A program made the position numbers and the translations under genes. A stretch of 64,000 nt of DNA, taken from NCBI GenBank assembly GCA_026122225.1, contig JANEZZ010002882.1, positions 1,612,001 to 1,676,000 on the forward strand. Direction: 5' to 3'. Below the pieces are notes generated by a model. The model was not told the DNA's origin. It searched no databases and was given only the letters and a program-made list of their open reading frames with translations. This DNA comes from Heloderma charlesbogerti (Eukaryota; Chordata; Lepidosauria; Squamata; Helodermatidae). Below are positions 63,361 through 64,000 of the stretch, piece by piece (position 1 is the stretch's first letter; each line of letters begins with the position of its first letter).

Positions 63361-64000
63361 CTACAATAACCACACTTGCAATATAATAATCATAATTTAT
63401 CCAATTTGGATAACATAGCAAAGTAAGGCTACTGCAAACCCAGAAAAGAACTGGAGCAGATGAGGGAAGAAGGGTAGCACATGACCCTGAAGGCTAAGGC
63501 ATGGTTTGGCCGCAACATCTCAAATTGGACTTATTATGCCTAAATGGTGCTGCGGGCAGACAACACCAGAGCTGATCACTGCAATTGTTATCAGAGGGGA
63601 GAAGCAACACAATTTCTTCAAGTGCCCAACTGCTGCGATCAGAGGACAATGAAACCCACAAACAAATGTACCACCATCCTGTACATTGTATCCTCTTCCA
63701 TGGTATCCCCATTTCTAATCAAGATTTTGCCTATGATGTATGCATGTGTAAGAATTCTAACAAGCTGATGGTGATTCATTTTCTAAGCACAAGAACCAAA
63801 TTTTAATTGCCATGGCAACCTTAGTGTTTAACAACTTTCCAGTCCTGTGATCTATACACTGAGTCGATACGAAGAAAGCATACCAAGAATCCACTCTTTA
63901 GTAGTTGCCTCACAATGACTGTTCCTGCTCTGGATGGGGCAGGTCTCCCAGGCTACTCTTAGATATGCCATAAGCCTTGCAGAAACCTGAGCCACACAAT

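Larger units (their letters stand above)
57368..64000. other. USP3 first intron in view, repeat-rich
   Basis: No USP3 first coding exon was found. It contains four hAT-like MITEs, a BovB 3' fragment, a MIR-like stretch around 60185-60290, a 17-bp hairpin (60620-60660) and short palindromic repeats, listed separately. Confidence 0.5.

Noticed and set aside
57368..64000. Search for USP3 coding exon 1 (about 30 codons ending in a WCCS-like motif)
   Set aside because: No matching peptide with a donor of the right phase was seen; the exon is taken to be beyond the window.

Overview
This is a eukaryotic, vertebrate window: three multi-exon genes with GT-AG introns, embedded in interspersed repeats. 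The repeat mix (CR1 and L2 LINE pieces, short BovB/RTE tails, tRNA-derived and MIR-like SINEs, many hAT-like MITEs) points to a squamate reptile. That assignment rests on repeat families known from memory, not on a search, and the species cannot be resolved.

Layout. 1-19608 (+) holds the last 19 coding exons of HERC1, a giant HECT ubiquitin ligase. They encode its final 1050 residues: a region upstream of the second RCC1-like propeller, the propeller itself, a linker and the complete HECT domain. Its 3' UTR ends near a poly(A) signal at 20047. FBXL22 follows on the minus strand (two coding exons, 21637-23768, 225 aa). USP3 is also on the minus strand (28619-57367): 14 coding exons give 490 residues, everything except a short first coding exon that should lie beyond the right edge. 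This is the order and relative orientation known for human 15q22 (USP3 and FBXL22 co-directional, HERC1 convergent), so the locus looks like ordinary conserved synteny. All three products act in ubiquitin signalling: an E3 ligase, a putative SCF substrate receptor and a histone deubiquitinase.

The unusual content lies in introns and intergenic DNA. The best candidate for something undescribed is a 757-bp, GC- and CpG-rich fold-back element at 55023-55779 in a USP3 intron. It has a perfect 8-bp target-site duplication, hAT-like ends and four copies of a small hairpin nested inside a large palindrome, and it sits inside an older palindromic MITE. Other notable items are two BovB 3' fragments with perfect 11- and 13-bp target-site duplications and nearly identical 5' truncation points; a CR1 cluster at 42252-48460 with an internally deleted copy that keeps an open ORF1 (esterase) and endonuclease plus an inverted pair of reverse-transcriptase copies; and an L2 ORF2 C-terminus in a HERC1 intron. 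No RNA genes, CRISPR arrays or bacterial features were seen.
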